From a virus, in the IMG/VR virus record IMGVR_UViG_3300047452_000109, positions 1-31,955 of that record: 31,955 nucleotides of DNA. One strand, given 5' to 3'. Below the pieces are notes generated by a model. It had not been told where the DNA came from and ran no database searches. It was given only the letters and a program-made list of their open reading frames with translations. Made by a program: the position numbers and the translations under genes. Positions 1 to 7,036 of this stretch are shown here, one piece after another. Position 1 is the stretch's first letter. Each line of letters opens with the position of its first letter.

Positions 1-695
1 ACGTTGTTATCATCGCCCATTAATACTAGTCTACCAAAGTTGCTTTCGCCACTGCCACCTTGATAACCATCTACTGTATTGTCATTTCCTATAACAGCAA
101 TTTCTGCTTGTTCGTATTGTGTTCCGTCTTGTGTTAGTGTTAATGTATTTCTATCGCCAGTAAGTGGTGTGTTGCCGTAGCCATACACCATATGATTGTC
201 GCCGTCTTGGTCAATAACAATAGTATTGTCATCTCCGTTTGCTTCAACGGCGGCTACGTTATCATCACCATTTTGTGTAATTGTAATACTTTGATCATAG
301 TCGCCGCCATCGCCAACTTCAGCCGAAACATAGTTGTCGTTTCCTGTTTGTGTAACGTCAAGCACACAATTATTACCGTGACAGTCTAAAAATGCTTCGT
401 TGTCGTTGCCTGTTTGAGTTACTTCGGTAATACCGTTGCCTGCAGACTTGTAAACTTTTATAGCATTACGATCACCGTCTTGGTCGTATGTTGAGCTAGT
501 ATTATTGCCACTAATTGTTGCTTTGCTAGTGCCGCCTGACAGACCAGTAATTGTATTATCATCACCTTCTTGTGTGATAGTCAAGTTAGTATTGTCACCA
601 ACTTGGTTTACATAAATTTCATTGGCCATACAGGATTGGCTAACAAAGTAAGTTAGTATAACTGCTATTCCTAAATGTGTTCCTGTTAGTTTCAT
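1..695 (-). CDS. Curlin-repeat (CsgA/CsgB-like) amyloid protein, 3' end outside window
   Basis: Reading from the ATG at 695 the frame stays open to the left edge, giving 231 codons without a stop, so the C-terminus is missing. A signal peptide of about 24 residues (cleavage near CMA/NEIYV) is followed by repeated units of the form TQ-x-G-D/N-D-N (for example ITQEGDDN, VTQTGNDN, ITQNGDDN, IDQDGDN) spaced 20-25 residues apart, the hallmark of curlin strands that stack into an extracellular amyloid. Cys105 and Cys110 flank a short turn, unusual for curlins. The start codon overlaps the stop of the FecR-domain gene (TAATG), so translation is probably coupled. Whether it is the major subunit or a nucleator cannot be decided without the missing end. 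Confidence 0.85.
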   Translation of the reverse strand, partial: MKLTGTHLGIAVILTYFVSQSCMANEIYVNQVGDNTNLTITQEGDDNTITGLSGGTSKATISGNNTSSTYDQDGDRNAIKVYKSAGNGITEVTQTGNDNEAFLDCHGNNCVLDVTQTGNDNYVSAEVGDGGDYDQSITITQNGDDNVAAVEANGDDNTIVIDQDGDNHMVYGYGNTPLTGDRNTLTLTQDGTQYEQAEIAVIGNDNTVDGYQGGSGESNFGRLVLMGDDNN

Positions 696-1822
696 TACTG
701 TCTCTGCGATACGTCTATTGAGTTATTACCTGCACCCAATCTATATTCGTATACTGCTTCGTCGCTTTGTTCAATGTTTATATTATATCCATATTCTTGA
801 TTTAAGTTTAAACGCATATAGTTATTTACGTCTGTACTCGTTCTTTCTACTATCCAACTAGGATCTCTTATTTGTAATGTAATACGAGTTTTGTCATCGT
901 AGCCGCCTTGCTGTTGTTCAAAAAACTGTTTGTTTTGTGCTTTGAGCTCATCTCTAAATAATGCCGATAGTGCTGCATTTAATTGATCTATCATATCAAC
1001 TAACAGTTCGCCTAAGTAATAGTCTGCTCCGTGATCTAACTCTGTTGCCCATATATCTTTAATGCTTTCTGCTAATGCATCTTCATCTAAATCATCAAAC
1101 TCTAATGCATCAATATCGAGAAACTCAAACATCTTACGTGTACGTTTACGTATTTGATCTTCTTCTTCGTCTATCACAGTCCTTTTTCTTAATATGAGTA
1201 AATTTGTTATTTGTTCTTCACCGATACTTAGAATTACAGGCTTACTAGGAAGTTGTCCACTGTGTGAAACTTGTGTTGCTTGAAATGCTTGATTCATTAC
1301 AACAAAGCCTTCGTCTGTTTCTACTTTAATTTCACCTGTTACACAAAACCCTGCGGCATCACAACTAGGTAATAGTGTTACCATTGAGCCGCCAATTTCA
1401 TCTACAACCATAATAAAGTCTGTACCACGTACAGAGATAGTTGCGCTTGGTGTACGCACTCTAACATTTTGTCTTGAGTTTTTAGCAATTTGGCCACTTG
1501 CATAACGCACTGTACCTAGTGCGGCTCTCATATCTAGTTTACCTGTTCCACTAGATGGATCATATACAAAGTCGTCTATGACTAGTATACTGTTGTCAAT
1601 AACATCTACTCTAGTGTCGTCAATAAAGTCTAAACGCATTTTACCACGTTTGGTTCTTGCAGTATCCATTGACTCTAAAGGAGTGCCTTGGCTGTTGCCA
1701 ACTATGTTGCTCTCACGTACAATTTCGCCAGATCCTTTGAGCTCAGTCACTGTGCCAATTTGTGCATTAGCATATGAGAAAGTAGTCAGGATAATGGTAA
1801 ATGTAAGAACTAAGAATTTCAT
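695..1822 (-). CDS. Exported FecR-domain protein inside the curli cluster
   Basis: The protein has 375 residues with a clear signal peptide (about 1-20, ending SYANA). Residues about 50-140 carry the FecR-type beta domain, including the family signature TPSATISVRGTDF (124-136). The remainder is acidic and helical (about 200-300) with no domain I recognise. Cys154 and Cys160 form a close pair in a predicted turn. FecR domains occur in anti-sigma regulators with a membrane helix, but here there is no transmembrane segment after the signal peptide, so a periplasmic or secreted role, perhaps as a scaffold or accessory of the curli fibre, is more likely than sigma-factor signalling. It sits one base after the upstream curlin stop and overlaps the next curlin start, so it is co-expressed with both. 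Confidence 0.8.
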   Translation of the reverse strand: MKFLVLTFTIILTTFSYANAQIGTVTELKGSGEIVRESNIVGNSQGTPLESMDTARTKRGKMRLDFIDDTRVDVIDNSILVIDDFVYDPSSGTGKLDMRAALGTVRYASGQIAKNSRQNVRVRTPSATISVRGTDFIMVVDEIGGSMVTLLPSCDAAGFCVTGEIKVETDEGFVVMNQAFQATQVSHSGQLPSKPVILSIGEEQITNLLILRKRTVIDEEEDQIRKRTRKMFEFLDIDALEFDDLDEDALAESIKDIWATELDHGADYYLGELLVDMIDQLNAALSALFRDELKAQNKQFFEQQQGGYDDKTRITLQIRDPSWIVERTSTDVNNYMRLNLNQEYGYNINIEQSDEAVYEYRLGAGNNSIDVSQRQ

Positions 1823-1823
1823 C

Positions 1824-2543
1824 TTAGTCGCTCTGAGTTATGTCTACGTCTTGACTGTCGCCTGTGAATGTTGCTTCAATTGTACTACCATCAACACCGC
1901 TTTGTGTAATATCATATGTACTACCGCCGCCTGTGATGTTTAGCGTAATAACGTGTCCGTCTAAACTTGCACCACCGCTTGAGTTAATAGTAATAGCATT
2001 ACCCTCGTCACTGTTAGCACTTGTAGTTGCTAGTGAAGCTGAGTTATCTGAAGTTACAGTAATCACACTGTCAATTCCATCTACAGTTACATTATTAACG
2101 TTGTTGTCGCCATCTACATCAAAAACAATAGTACTTCCGCCAGCGTCATTTGTTTGACCAATGTTGAATGTATATGTGTTATCATCACCATCGCCATCAA
2201 TGTTTAGTGTTACTTCTTCACAGTTTCCTGATCCTGCTGAACCTAAACTATCACAGTTTAGTGTTACAGCATTTGAGTCCCCAAAGAAGTCCCAAGTACC
2301 TGTGTAATCTGCTCCGTTAATGACTGCGTCAATAGTGTTAGTGTTACCCGTTTGTGTAATGCTAAACGTCATATCGTCGCCTTTGATTGTAAAATCTGTT
2401 GTTGAATCACCTATTTCGTTGTCTGTACCATCTTGCACTAGGTCTAAGTCTAAATTATCACCTACTTGGGTAATATAGATATCATTAGCCAGAGCGAAGT
2501 TAGCCATAAACAAGAAAGGTAATATGCGTAAAAATGTTTTCAT
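1824..2543 (-). CDS. Curlin-repeat amyloid subunit
   Basis: The 239-residue protein has a signal peptide (1-19, ending NFALA) followed directly by DIYITQVGDN, nearly the same mature start as the second curlin gene (NEIYVNQVGDN). Curlin-type units (VQDGTDNEI, ITQTGNTNT, IGQTNDAGG, ITQSGVDGS, ITQSD) continue to the last residue. It is very rich in Asp, Asn, Thr, Gly and Ser and almost free of basic residues after the signal. Cys97 and Cys108 are the only mature cysteines. By family knowledge such proteins are secreted unfolded through CsgG and polymerise outside the cell. It lies directly after csgG with a GAGG ribosome-binding site in the 27-base gap. Confidence 0.85.
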   Translation of the reverse strand: MKTFLRILPFLFMANFALANDIYITQVGDNLDLDLVQDGTDNEIGDSTTDFTIKGDDMTFSITQTGNTNTIDAVINGADYTGTWDFFGDSNAVTLNCDSLGSAGSGNCEEVTLNIDGDGDDNTYTFNIGQTNDAGGSTIVFDVDGDNNVNNVTVDGIDSVITVTSDNSASLATTSANSDEGNAITINSSGGASLDGHVITLNITGGGSTYDITQSGVDGSTIEATFTGDSQDVDITQSD

Positions 2544-2570
2544 AATGTGCCCTCGACTTTCGTCTTTATT

Positions 2571-3515
2571 TTATTCCTCGTTTTTATCAATCGGTACACA
2601 TAAGTCATCTGCACTGCAATTTAATCTTGCATCGGGCCACTTCAGTAATGCTTCTTCTAACTTCAATGGTCTTACTTCAGGCAACTTGCCTGTATACGTC
2701 TTGTCTTTAAATTTCCACAGATTCCGAATTTCACCTTCAGAAACTATTTCAATTACTCCCTGTTCTATCGCTGCTCGTACCGCATAGTTAACTGGTTCGT
2801 TAACACTGTAGCCGGTTTCAGCTTCTACAAGTTTTGTCCCCAAGTCAAAAAACTTGAAGATGTCCGCTCCGGACCTATAGCTCGCGATTGTTTTCTCGGT
2901 TGCTATACTCATAAGCACTTTCCCTGTGCTTACGCTCACTAAACGCATTACTACAGTCACAGTATCAACTCGATACTCAGTCTGCATACCTACGCCTAGG
3001 TATCTCGCTCCTGCACCACCTACTGCTGTGTTGCTATCATACCCGACAATTCCCCCTTCAAGTATGAGCCCTGCAAACAACATAGGCTTTAACGGTGTAG
3101 GACCGTTTGGAAGTTGTTTTTCATAAACTTCCCGTGTACTTCGAATAAGTTGACGTTCTTTAATCAAATTATCCATACCCACACGCTCTACAACTTCAAA
3201 CCAGGCGCCGTTACCTACATCTTGAAGTGCTTTGATAACCCAAACCTCTGATCCTTGGGTAACTGCACTCGACAAGTTGGCGATATTGTCCGCCGGCTTA
3301 CGCTGTCCTGTTGCATCTCTGAAACCATAAACAGCGATAGTAATCTTTGGTCCATCTAAAGCGGGAACCGCCGCTAGCCTATCTTCAATCGGACTAACTT
3401 GTACTGTTGGTGATTCCTTTGTATCTTCTAGAATCTGCAAGCTAGTGCTTGTCGCACAGCCCTGCAATAGTAGTACACTGAATCCAAATAGTAAAAGCGT
3501 CTTTATCATTCGCAT
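2571..3515 (-). CDS. csgG: CsgG-type curli secretion channel lipoprotein
   Basis: The 314-residue protein begins with a lipoprotein signal ending LLLQGC (lipidated Cys20). The CsgG domain spans about 55-265: the ITIAVYGFRDATGQ strand, the FEVVERVGMDNLIKERQ segment, the GGIVGYDSN stretch with a Gly-rich loop, and TVTVVMRLVSVSTGKV. The length exceeds that of E. coli CsgG (277) by a C-terminal extension of about 40 residues that contains Cys300 and Cys306. By family knowledge it forms the outer-membrane nonamer that exports curlins. The ATG at 3515 overlaps the csgF stop (TAATG). An ATG two codons downstream (MIKTL) is an alternative start. Confidence 0.95.
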   Translation of the reverse strand: MRMIKTLLLFGFSVLLLQGCATSTSLQILEDTKESPTVQVSPIEDRLAAVPALDGPKITIAVYGFRDATGQRKPADNIANLSSAVTQGSEVWVIKALQDVGNGAWFEVVERVGMDNLIKERQLIRSTREVYEKQLPNGPTPLKPMLFAGLILEGGIVGYDSNTAVGGAGARYLGVGMQTEYRVDTVTVVMRLVSVSTGKVLMSIATEKTIASYRSGADIFKFFDLGTKLVEAETGYSVNEPVNYAVRAAIEQGVIEIVSEGEIRNLWKFKDKTYTGKLPEVRPLKLEEALLKWPDARLNCSADDLCVPIDKNEE

Positions 3516-3976
3516 TAGAAATTAAACTCCCCTGCGCCTGGTATAGTGATTTCGGTAGTAGTACCGTCCGCACCAACGATTGTCAATGTTATACTGCCTG
3601 TAGTAGGATCTTTAACCCAAGTAAGTTGTGAGCCTTCGATCTCTGCTGAGCCTGTATTAGTGCAAGTATCTCCACAATCAGCAAACATAGCGTCTACCAT
3701 TTGTTTACTTAGATTAGCGTAAATTCTACTTTCAATATTTCTAAGAAATTTATTTAAAGTAGTGTTTTCTAATTCACGCTCAATACGAGCTGCTTCTGCC
3801 TCTGCTGCCTTCCGCAAATCTTCTTTCCGATTATGTTGTAGTTGCTCTACACTTAAAACGTGTGTAGAATAGCCATTCCCATAATGAAAAGCCGGAGATT
3901 TAAACCCCCACACAAGTTCAGCATTGGCCGGACTTGCTATTGCTAATAATCCAACTATTATACATATTTTTTTCAT
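3515..3976 (-). CDS. csgF: CsgF-like curli assembly factor
   Basis: The 153-residue protein has a signal peptide (1-19, ending SPANA). The mature N-terminus reads ELVWGFKSPAFHYGN, matching the CsgF N-terminal segment (FxNPxFGGN) that plugs into the CsgG channel. A charged helix (about 48-70) and a C-terminal beta region rich in Thr, Ile and Gly (about 115-153) follow, as in CsgF. Cys101 and Cys105 form a close pair. It is the promoter-proximal gene of the curli cluster: a perfect TATAAATA box lies at 3995-4002 and a GGAG ribosome site precedes the ATG. CsgE, CsgC and CsgD homologues are not in the window. Confidence 0.88.
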   Translation of the reverse strand: MKKICIIVGLLAIASPANAELVWGFKSPAFHYGNGYSTHVLSVEQLQHNRKEDLRKAAEAEAARIERELENTTLNKFLRNIESRIYANLSKQMVDAMFADCGDTCTNTGSAEIEGSQLTWVKDPTTGSITLTIVGADGTTTEITIPGAGEFNF

Positions 3977-3994
3977 ATTTGTCTCCGTATATTG

Positions 3995-4002
3995 TATTTA
4001 TA
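3995..4002 (-). promoter_or_regulatory. T4-type late promoter box before csgF
   Basis: On the minus strand this reads TATAAATA, the exact consensus of T4 late promoters, about 12 bases upstream of the csgF ribosome-binding site. No -35 element is needed for this class. It suggests late, virion-phase expression of the curli cluster. Confidence 0.6.
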
Positions 4003-4037
4003 GGATCAGTTAAAAACGTGCATAATTGTTACAACTA

Positions 4038-4045
4038 TATTTATC
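4038..4045 (-). promoter_or_regulatory. Second late-type box upstream of csgF
   Basis: The minus strand reads GATAAATA, the variant also found before other genes here. It lies about 60 bases upstream of csgF in the divergent intergenic region, and is weaker evidence than the TATAAATA nearer to the gene. Confidence 0.35.
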
Positions 4046-4049
4046 AATT

Positions 4050-4069
4050 GGTGTAAATTATTTTACACC
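4050..4069. promoter_or_regulatory. Dyad operator candidate in the csgF/Fis intergenic region
   Basis: Perfect 8-base arms GGTGTAAA and TTTACACC are separated by 4 bases (TTAT). The dyad lies 25 bases before the Fis-like start and 73 bases before csgF, so it could be a protein-binding site for both divergent genes or an RNA hairpin. Fis-type proteins bind as dimers, which suits a dyad, but no link to this protein is shown. Confidence 0.4.
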
Positions 4070-4094
4070 TACATATTGAAAACTAAATATGTTT

Positions 4095-4325
4095 ATGAAA
4101 GATATGACTGACCAAGATGCACTGTGGGAATTATTTGAAAAGCAATGGCCTACTGACGTTCCTAGCGAACCAATTAGTTTGCCTAATGAAGTTGACGATT
4201 TTATTATTGATAAAATCAAAGATGCGTTAATTGAATGTAACAATAATAGGACTCACACTGCTGAACATTTAGGGTTGAAACGTGAGACTCTATTAGCTAA
4301 AATGAAAAAGTACGAGCTATTTTAA
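4095..4325 (+). CDS. Fis-type helix-turn-helix DNA-binding protein
   Basis: This is the only plus-strand gene in the window. The C-terminal half matches the Fis/NtrC-type HTH (HTH_8): ALIECNNNRTHTAEHLGLKR followed by ETLLAKMKKYELF, with the typical N-R-T-x-A-A/E-x-L-G core. The N-terminal 35 residues are acidic and not recognised. I prefer the ATG at 4095 (76 residues, MKDMTDQD) because an ACTAAATA box (4082-4089) lies 5 bases before it; the ATG at 4089 would add two residues. Neither start has a Shine-Dalgarno sequence. The protein faces the curli cluster divergently and could regulate it or itself. Its stop is one base from the stop of the convergent nuclease-like gene, leaving no room for a terminator between them. 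Confidence 0.85.
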   Translation: MKDMTDQDALWELFEKQWPTDVPSEPISLPNEVDDFIIDKIKDALIECNNNRTHTAEHLGLKRETLLAKMKKYELF

Positions 4326-4326
4326 G

Positions 4327-5427
4327 TTATTGAATGTTTGCTTTGTTTAAAGTAAGCTGAGCCCACTGTTCACGCCCGGCGCCTGCCTGTGTTGGAATAA
4401 CACTAATACTAAGCCCGCCAGCGTGACCGCTTTGTCTAAATGCTATAAGATCTTGTGCAGAACGCAACATAGCTGATTTTTGATTTGGAATACTCATTAG
4501 TAGCAAAGCATCAAAATCATCTCTATTCTTATACCATTCAAAGTTTTGTTGTAAGTAAACTAGTTCTACTTGTGCAACATCTTCAGTATCTGAAACTTTC
4601 TGTGCAATAGGATCAGCATATCTATCCATATCCATTGATAATAACTCTATCATAAGCGCACGTCTAATTCGTTTAGAATCATTAGCAGGAACGTTTTCTT
4701 TTCCTGCTACAGGTAAGTCTTGATTCAACGCTGCCATAAAAGGACCTAATCCTAAACTGCCGCCTTTGGCACCGATAGCACTAATAACAGTTGGAATTTT
4801 TTCTACGTATTTTTGTAATACTGCACGTTTGGCTTTTTGTGAGCCGCCACCGTAACCAATACGTCCACCACTTGAACTCATTGCTGCTTTAAGTTCAACC
4901 TTGCCAATACCATCTACTTCTAAGTCACCTTCACCTGATGCTAAACGTATTTTATTAGAAAGACAAGCTAGTCCATATTCACCTGGACCTTTTTGTGCTT
5001 TACCAACACCGTATCCTGCAAGTTGTTTAAATATATTTGATGTTGCTGTATCACCAAATACTTTATCAAATGTATTCATTGGTTTAGCAAGCTCAGTAAT
5101 ATCTACTACACCGCCGGCAGTTTCTAATCTTTTTAGTATAGCGTTCATAGTTTTGTAGTCACTATCAACTCCAGCAATGATCTTAGTCATATCTTGACGC
5201 ACTGCGATCTTTTGCTTTTCAGCCATATTTTCATCTGACAATGGAATACCAAATGCTGTATCAATATTAGTAGTAATTTGTCCACTGTTAAGTATCTTCC
5301 AAATTCTATCTAGTATTGCAGCATCTTCTTTATTATTAGCTGTCATACCTGAAATAGATTGAATGATTTGTTCTTTTTCTTGATCTAAGTCTGTGTACTC
5401 GACTAATTTGAAATCCTTGTATCGCAT
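4327..5427 (-). CDS. Phage protein with a candidate PD-(D/E)XK nuclease core
   Basis: I do not recognise this 366-residue protein as a named family. Residues 148-182 fit a PD-(D/E)XK nuclease pattern: Glu150 (GPGEYGLA), Asp168 in GEGDLEVDG, then VELKA with Glu178 and Lys180, followed by a Gly/Ser-rich turn. Spacing of D to ExK (9 residues) and the flanking beta strands are typical. The N-terminal 120 residues are helical and the C-terminal part (about 240-366) is helical with a Gly-rich end. There is no signal peptide or membrane segment. An AGGAG site precedes the ATG and a CATAAATA late-type box lies at 5447-5454. A structural role is an alternative, as marine T4-like phages carry many large unnamed virion proteins. 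Confidence 0.6.
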   Translation of the reverse strand: MRYKDFKLVEYTDLDQEKEQIIQSISGMTANNKEDAAILDRIWKILNSGQITTNIDTAFGIPLSDENMAEKQKIAVRQDMTKIIAGVDSDYKTMNAILKRLETAGGVVDITELAKPMNTFDKVFGDTATSNIFKQLAGYGVGKAQKGPGEYGLACLSNKIRLASGEGDLEVDGIGKVELKAAMSSSGGRIGYGGGSQKAKRAVLQKYVEKIPTVISAIGAKGGSLGLGPFMAALNQDLPVAGKENVPANDSKRIRRALMIELLSMDMDRYADPIAQKVSDTEDVAQVELVYLQQNFEWYKNRDDFDALLLMSIPNQKSAMLRSAQDLIAFRQSGHAGGLSISVIPTQAGAGREQWAQLTLNKANIQ

Positions 5428-5446
5428 TTAAATACTCCTGTTAAAG

Positions 5447-5454
5447 TATTTATG
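5447..5454 (-). promoter_or_regulatory. Late-type promoter box before the nuclease-like gene
   Basis: The minus strand reads CATAAATA, overlapping the stop codon of the bilin reductase gene and 19 bases upstream of the next ATG. It would give this gene its own late transcript, separate from the bilin genes. Confidence 0.45.
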
Positions 5455-6142
5455 CTAGTTTAGGGAATAACATATCTGTACAGAACTTGTCTACATCAGC
5501 TTCGTCAAGTCCTAGACTTTTCATTACATTAGGAGTATGCGGATTTTGTTGCTGGTTATGGCAATAGTAGTCTTGTGATGCTTGCACCATTTCTCTAATG
5601 CCCTCACCTTTAGATAATCCTACTTCGCCAAAGTATGCTCGCAAGTTATCTAACGCAATACGAATAATTTCTGTTGCTTCTTCTTCTGTCTTTACATTAC
5701 CAGCGGCAAGCATTTTACCTGTGAAAATATTACGTGCCCACTCTGGCAGTTCACGTTGCTTCTCTGGTACAAAGTGTTCTACACTTTCAAAGTAACCTTG
5801 TATCATAGGGTGGTCTGGATCAGCACTAGGTGAAAAGTCGTGAAAGGCTCCTGTCATTTTGTTCTTACCAGCAATAACATCAAAGCCGTAAATAGGTGCA
5901 GGATTATCTAGTGTCGGAAAGATGCATACGTGCATCATCCAGAGGCCTTTACTTGTTCGAGCATCAACAACGTCAATGTGTGCTCTGCGTACAGAGCTAT
6001 TAGCCCAAACACGATTAATCCAACCACCATCGGGCCTATTAAAATAATCAAGTCCGGGTTCATTAATTTCTGTAGCCTGTTCGTCAAATATTGAGATAAT
6101 CTCATTCTGACACTCAATCAGTTTGTTCCAGATAATGCTCAA
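5450..6142 (-). CDS. pcyX: Ferredoxin-dependent bilin reductase, PcyX type
   Basis: The 230-residue protein carries the core of the ferredoxin-dependent bilin reductases: AHIDVVDA (54-61), LWMMHVCIFP (67-76), PAPIYGFDVIAG (81-92) and GAFHDFSP (98-105). His71 and Asp88 are 17 residues apart, exactly as His88 and Asp105 of PcyA. Asp57 sits where PcyA has its catalytic Glu76, the Glu-to-Asp change reported for PcyX from marine phage metagenomes, which makes phycoerythrobilin rather than phycocyanobilin. It would act on biliverdin from the overlapping heme oxygenase gene, with reduced ferredoxin presumably from the host, as none is encoded here. The start is TTG at 6142 with GGAG seven bases upstream; no in-frame ATG exists before the conserved core. 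Confidence 0.9.
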   Translation of the reverse strand: MSIIWNKLIECQNEIISIFDEQATEINEPGLDYFNRPDGGWINRVWANSSVRRAHIDVVDARTSKGLWMMHVCIFPTLDNPAPIYGFDVIAGKNKMTGAFHDFSPSADPDHPMIQGYFESVEHFVPEKQRELPEWARNIFTGKMLAAGNVKTEEEATEIIRIALDNLRAYFGEVGLSKGEGIREMVQASQDYYCHNQQQNPHTPNVMKSLGLDEADVDKFCTDMLFPKLA

Positions 6143-6686
6143 TTTCTAACTCCATTAGTTCTTTAAATAATTGTGTTGCGCTTTCAAATACATATTTTGC
6201 TTCGTCTGCCATTTCATCAGTAGTGCAATTTCTAATTGCATCTTTAACAGCTTGTAAGTCTCCATCAAACTGATACATACGTCCTTCGCCTGGGACTTTC
6301 TTTTTAATCATTTGCCCGCCACTTAGGTCGCCCATATGTAAAACGTAGATATGTGCCATAACTGCTTCTTTATCGTGCATAATAGTTTTCATATGATTAA
6401 TGTATTCGTGTGTACTAGGCACAAGTGGTGGAGGATTTTCTTTATCTTCCCATAATTCTAAAAAGTCTTTTTCAATTGCCATTTTACGCTGTATCGGAAA
6501 TGGGATGTCTAACCAAATTCCATTGATAGCCGCTATTGCTTCTAACAAATCATATTTCTTATGTTGGTTCCATAAGTATGTTGCGTAAAATTGTGGATTA
6601 ATTTTTCCACTCATTAATACTTTTACATAGCCTTGACGCTCTGCATTTGTATGTGCTTCTTTGGTTAGTTCTTTTAAATTGCTCAT
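6114..6686 (-). CDS. Heme oxygenase (heme to biliverdin)
   Basis: The 190-residue protein is a short HO-1-type heme oxygenase. His12 in LTKEAHTNAE is the expected axial heme ligand, and GDLSGGQ (119-125) is the conserved distal-helix glycine motif that contacts heme and oxygen. The length is close to bacterial and cyanophage forms and shorter than animal ones, with no C-terminal membrane anchor. It converts heme to biliverdin, CO and Fe2+ using ferredoxin-type electrons. Its 3' end overlaps the bilin reductase start by 29 bases, and its ATG overlaps the clpS stop (ATGA), so the genes form one translation unit. A GGAGGA ribosome site precedes the start. Confidence 0.95.
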   Translation of the reverse strand: MSNLKELTKEAHTNAERQGYVKVLMSGKINPQFYATYLWNQHKKYDLLEAIAAINGIWLDIPFPIQRKMAIEKDFLELWEDKENPPPLVPSTHEYINHMKTIMHDKEAVMAHIYVLHMGDLSGGQMIKKKVPGEGRMYQFDGDLQAVKDAIRNCTTDEMADEAKYVFESATQLFKELMELEIEHYLEQTD

Positions 6687-6988
6687 TCTTCCTCCAATTT
6701 GATCTGTAATGGGAATCCACGTTCTCTACTTGCTGACACTGCTTCTAACGAGCGTTGTTCTGCAATTTCATATGTATATATGCCTGCAATGCCTGCACCG
6801 TCGTTATGAATGATCATTGTTAGATCTTGTGCAGTTGCTTGTGAATGTTTAAATATTGATACTAATACTTCAATTACCCATTCCATTGGGGTTTCATTAT
6901 CATTTAATAAAACCACTTTGTATCTTGGTGGTACCAAAACAATTTCGTCAATTTTTTCATCAATTACAATATCTGTGTCTGTACTCAT
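6683..6988 (-). CDS. clpS: ClpS, ClpAP N-degron adaptor
   Basis: The 101-residue protein has the full ClpS domain after a 20-residue acidic tail: PRYKVVLLNDNETPMEWVIE (21-40) holds the Asn29-Asp30 and Met35 parts of the N-degron pocket, and IIHNDGAGIAGIYTYEIAE (59-77) holds the conserved His61. By family knowledge it delivers substrates with destabilising N-termini to ClpA and blocks ClpA degradation of SsrA-tagged proteins. A phage copy could redirect host proteolysis during infection, notable as the phage also encodes a tmRNA at 18525-18772. It is followed by heme oxygenase with an ATGA overlap. Confidence 0.93.
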   Translation of the reverse strand: MSTDTDIVIDEKIDEIVLVPPRYKVVLLNDNETPMEWVIEVLVSIFKHSQATAQDLTMIIHNDGAGIAGIYTYEIAEQRSLEAVSASRERGFPLQIKLEEE

Positions 6989-7008
6989 TTGTTCCTCTCT
7001 AACTAAGT

Positions 7009-7028
7009 GGGGGGCGTTGCCACCCCCC
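7009..7028. other. G/C-rich hairpin between hsp20 and clpS
   Basis: Six G (7009-7014) pair with six C (7023-7028) around an 8-base loop, between the hsp20 stop and the clpS start. No T-tract follows on the minus strand, so it is not a classical terminator; it may stabilise or process the mRNA. Confidence 0.4.
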
Positions 7029-7036
7029 TAGCCTGT

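Noticed and set aside
1-2543. CRISPR array or DNA tandem repeat in the curlin genes
   Set aside because: The repeats are at protein level (Q-x-G-D-x-N) with varied codons and spacing, not identical DNA repeats with spacers.
5450-6686. Cyanophage-type pebS/ho1 pair indicating a cyanobacterial host
   Set aside because: The reductase keeps the PcyA-like His/Asp spacing with Asp in place of Glu as in PcyX, and the two-piece tmRNA and curli genes fit an alphaproteobacterial host. No photosystem or phycobilisome gene is present.
7009-7028. Rho-independent terminator between hsp20 and clpS
   Set aside because: The hairpin is strong but no T-tract follows on the minus strand.
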